Assembly (NCBI GenBank): GCA_026874595.1
Contig: CM049307.1
Span: forward strand, 33,458,862 to 33,522,861
Source: Sipunculus nudus
Taxonomy: Eukaryota; Annelida; Sipuncula; Golfingiida; Sipunculidae
DNA length: 64,000 nt
Reading direction: 5' to 3'
The position numbers and the translations under genes are program-made. Shown here in pieces: positions 61,030 to 64,000 of the stretch (its first letter is position 1; the number at the start of each line of letters is the position of its first letter). Under the pieces are notes generated by a model, which was not told the DNA's origin, ran no database searches, and worked only from the letters and a program-made list of their open reading frames with translations.

Positions 61030-61043
61030 CCACTAGGTGGCAG
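61030..61043 (+). promoter_or_regulatory. CTCF-like motif, full consensus match
   Basis: CCACTAGGTGGCAG fits every position of CCASYAGRKGGCRS. It also sits within the inverted repeat CTGCCAC-TAG-GTGGCAG (61027-61043), so either strand could be read. It lies about 350 bp before the third visible exon. Binding is inference. Confidence 0.35.
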
Positions 61044-61279
61044 TACATGTGGTCTTAAAGAGAAACTTCAAAAGCAACACAATGTTGAACCAACCATCCA
61101 TGAAGAGAATAGAGGCACAAGTATGGCCAGGGTCAACTACTTTTGTAAATGTCTTGTGGCAGTTTTTATTATGCCTATTATGTTTTGGTAAAAACAAATA
61201 TTGGAATAAATCAGTTCTGCTTTGGTTTTAAAATCTCTTACCACACATACACAAGTTGCACATTGGAATTGGGTAATTT

Positions 61280-61297
61280 GGGGGGGGGGGGGGGGGG
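61280..61297. repeat. Run of 18 G just upstream of the third exon
   Basis: An uninterrupted G18 tract about 100 bp before the acceptor at 61396, on the transcript strand. It could fold as a G-quadruplex in the pre-mRNA or be a simple slippage repeat. Sequencing error in its length is possible. Confidence 0.85.
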
Positions 61298-61395
61298 CGT
61301 GTAAACCCCAGTATGGTGGGGAGCTGGTTTTCAAGCTCTTAAAAAGTAATTTATCCCGTGAAGTGAGAAGAATTTTTCTCATTATATTTTTGTAG

Positions 61396-61579
61396 GATAT
61401 CCCCCCACCTGGCTCATATGAAGTCCATTCCTCGTACCAAAGTTCACAAGGCAAGAAGCATGCTGGGAAACCACGCAATGAAGAAAGCAAGAAAAAACAT
61501 GGCATGTTCCTGTCATCATCCTCCCGCTTTGCTCCGCCTCGTGATGTCATCATTGAGGAAACTGATCCATCTAACCCTG
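61396..61579 (+). CDS. STPG2: Internal exon of the same STPG-family protein
   Basis: This 184-nt exon follows a TAG acceptor and ends at a consensus GTAAGT donor. It enters in phase 0, matching the donor at 17852, and leaves in phase 1. Its 61 residues open DIPPPGSYEVHSSYQ (a PPGSY repeat). They continue with a Lys/Arg-rich stretch (residues about 19-35) and then FLSSSSRFAPPRD, the F-to-R-F pattern found after PG repeats. The end, TDPSNP plus one base, predicts that the next exon begins another G-P-G repeat outside the window. PPPGSYEV followed by a basic stretch and FLSS-R is the arrangement I associate with vertebrate STPG2, from family knowledge not tested here. A 153-codon minus-strand frame at 61137-61598 is an antisense shadow of this exon. 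Confidence 0.85.
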
Positions 61580-61910
61580 GTAAGTACTGTATTATCATTC
61601 AAGTTATCATTCATTATATGTCATGCTTCCATTGGATGTAAGTGAACAGATCTTTAGTAGTTACCTTTCTTCTATCTTGTGTCAAATCACCAATAAACAG
61701 ACAGGATTAGTTACATAAGATAAATTCGATTTTGTTCTATGGAGCGTTTGGATGAGGTCATAGAACAGACTTGAAACAAGTCACTCTAACCTAATTTTTG
61801 TGAGCTCTTAAGTCCTGTTTGATCAATTAGGGATAAATTAGAGTTCATATCTAATATATTGACCATTTAGGCTAGGGGTTTCCTATTCAGGATACATACG
61901 TTCATACACT

Positions 61911-61969
<59 letters not shown>

Positions 61970-64000
61970 GGGGGGGGAACAACTTTATTCATGCTAATTT
62001 ACATTTAGTCTAGCATAATAAGTGTCTTGAAGAATTGTAGTTAAAGAACATACCCCATTAGTCTCTACAGTCTTTTAAGAGCATGGCGTTTTTACTATAA
62101 AAATGCTAGTAGTTATTGGTGCTCAAATAAATAGGTATCTGTGTCCCCATGCTGCTATAGGACAGGGCTTATTGGGGCATGCTTGTGTAACAACCATTCC
62201 TCACACACATGCTAATACACAAGGACGTTTCTCAACTGACAGAGAAAGTTTAAAATTGCTTGTAATGGACAGACATAGGTCTCTGATTAAACAAAACCAC
62301 TGGAGTCCAACATTTCCAGTTCTCTGTGGCACACCCTTAATTTCCTGCCAGCTCAGAGGAGTGTGCGTTGGGCAGATCATGGCTGCTCTGTGATACTCCA
62401 TCCTCATGTAGAACGGATGACATGTATAATGGTATTGTCTCTCAAGGCCTGCTGCTCCAGCTGTGTATGGGAGGTCACGTAATGTCAAATTATCTCAGAC
62501 AAAAAGAAAACCAACATGTAAAAGGATTAAAACATTCCAATTAATAGGTCAAATATAGCAATGTTGATAATTCTTTTAAATATTTTATTAAATATTTGAT
62601 CAGGATATTAGCCTTGTGTAACCAAAACAGATTTGAACCTAAAGAGATATTAAGCAATAAATAAAAATACAAATATTGATATAATTTATAATCAAAAAGA
62701 AATATTAATATTATGCCATGAATAAATTTAAATATTATGTGTCTTGACTGTGGGATGAAATATTCACTCTAAAAATCATCTGTATATTCGGAAAAATTGT
62801 ATAACCTCTATTTTTTTCATTTTTTTTGTGGCAAGTACTTTTTTTTCTTATTCAGTGATACCATTCCTTTGGAGACCATTTTACTTTGTCTGATCCTTTT
62901 AATTTTTGTAAGCTGCATATTCAAAGTGTTTACCTGAAGTTCCCTTAACTGGCAGCCAAAGACATAATAAATCATGTTCATTTTTTTTTTCAAAACCGTA
63001 ATTCCTGTATATCTTGGTACATCAACTTGTCAGGTAAATTTATCATTAAGATGACACCTCAGACCAATTTTAAGGCTTCAGTTCCCTGTGTGGTTCAGAC
63101 TCATTTATGTATCTTTCTTATCATGATACCATGAAAGTAACTATAAATGAGGGTAATGTAATTTTTTGTTTGTTTGTTTTTATATATATATATATATATT
63201 ACTAAATATTCTGTTGGTGTCTTGTTATAGCACTGCCATGTTCATGTACGTATTTGCTGAACTACTGAACTTTCATTAAGAGTATTTATAGCTTGAATGA
63301 ACTGGCGAGGTATAACCTCATTAAGACTAAACACATCCTGGAGAATTAGCGCTACAAAGAGATAACAATTCTATGTCACGAATTCATTGATTTAGGTACT
63401 TAGAGATGTTTGTCAGGGATCACATGTGACTTAGGGATAACTACAAGTTATTCCAATGTCACTTTAAGGCTCCACTTTGGAACTTGAAAGACAATGATTC
63501 CGTCCCAGAGCTGTCAGAGTTAACTGTGCATGGCCACAAATTGGCAATAAATTCAGAGGGTTCTTTCAATACATAAATATAGACAGCCTATGTGCTTTGT
63601 TGAAGTGCTTGCTTTTAATATCAGCCCTCCCATACCCTCAAAGACTGATTAGACAGCACTGTTACCAAGTTATGTTTCCAGGCAGTAACCAGCAACAGCA
63701 AGGATTTAGCCGCTGTTTCTGCCCTTGGTGCAAAGAGGTCAGCCTATCTTTGTCAGATTAAATATATTGATCACTTATGGGAAAAAAACCTTGTTTTCAT
63801 TTGTATGTGTTAACAGTTAGAGGATGACAGTGTTAACAAAGTAATAGAAACTGATACTCAAATATTCTGTTAAAATTATGTTTACATTATTTAAAATTTT
63901 ATTCTAATTTTTTGCTTTTCCTTTGCAGTGTGTGTTTAAATGTGAGCTGTATAACATAAAATATTTGATTCATGCAATGAATTTATAGTCATAAAAACTT
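61580..64000. other. Start of the next intron
   Basis: Begins with GTAAGT. It holds a TA microsatellite followed by G10 (61921-61977), a shorter TA run (63181-63199) and otherwise AT-rich unique sequence. No acceptor followed by a phase-1 PG-rich exon was found, so the next exon lies beyond the window. Frames at 62103-62488 are unrecognised. Confidence 0.55.
61921..61977. repeat. TA microsatellite joined to a G10 run
   Basis: A TA run of about 47 bp ends directly in ten G's. No second strand-symmetrical partner is present. Confidence 0.92.

Larger units (their letters stand above)
48118..61395. other. Second intron, final segment
   Basis: About 13 kb of mostly single-copy AT-rich DNA. It contains an AT-rich low-complexity zone (about 50560-50880), CA-rich microsatellites near 53260 and 53450, a tandem duplication (58006-58084), a TA microsatellite (59944-60007), possible regulatory islands and a G18 run (61280-61297). 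It ends in a weak pyrimidine tract and TAG acceptor. No PG-rich exon was found, and the phase-0 to phase-0 fit of the flanking exons does not require one. Confidence 0.5.

Noticed and set aside
61137-61598. 153-codon minus-strand frame, the longest in the window
   Set aside because: It is antisense to the third STPG-type exon, crosses its splice sites and includes a proline run translated from the G18 tract.

Overview
The window looks like intron-rich, AT-rich animal nuclear DNA, probably from a marine mollusc and perhaps a bivalve. The reasons are the splice-bounded exons, the very large introns, the many microsatellites and minisatellites, and a dense set of non-autonomous rolling-circle-like repeats with central tandem arrays, of the kind known from bivalves. 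The species is inference; nothing in the sequence fixes it. No bacterial-style gene, operon, CRISPR array or intact transposase is present. Nearly all longer open frames are chance frames or run through repeats.

The only gene I can support is part of one plus-strand gene for a sperm-tail PG-rich-repeat (SHIPPO/STPG) protein, most likely STPG2-like. Three internal exons are visible at 2424-2583, 17599-17852 and 61396-61579. Their splice phases join exactly (1 to 1, then 0 to 0). The first junction rebuilds a perfect PGPGSY repeat across a split glycine codon. The first exons lie left of the window and the last exons right of it. The two complete introns are about 15.0 kb and 43.5 kb.

The first intron holds a composite rolling-circle-like element G1 (7458-9552), element C1 (10196-11027) and a 52-bp minisatellite (14010-15505). 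A 56-bp minisatellite (243-1310) lies left of the first exon. The second intron holds A1 (18788-20386), a 5'-truncated C2 (20387-21273), a short MITE (23771-23918), G2 (24066-26813), a three-level nest A4{E{F}} (27665-29726), A2 (41945-43978), and A3 with B3 inserted in it (44739-48117). The repeat families have different ends but one plan: an inverted subterminal repeat, a GTCC-rich tract, tandem modules carrying an ATATCTC box, the matching inverted repeat, a short 3' hairpin, and a CTTGT or CTAGT end in a T-run. Every copy I found points the same way, sense to the gene.

The rest of the second intron is mostly single-copy AT-rich DNA. It has a few higher-complexity islands without open frames that could be regulatory (about 33.5, 35.2, 48.5, 55 and 60.3 kb) and several CTCF-like motifs. 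These are candidates only.
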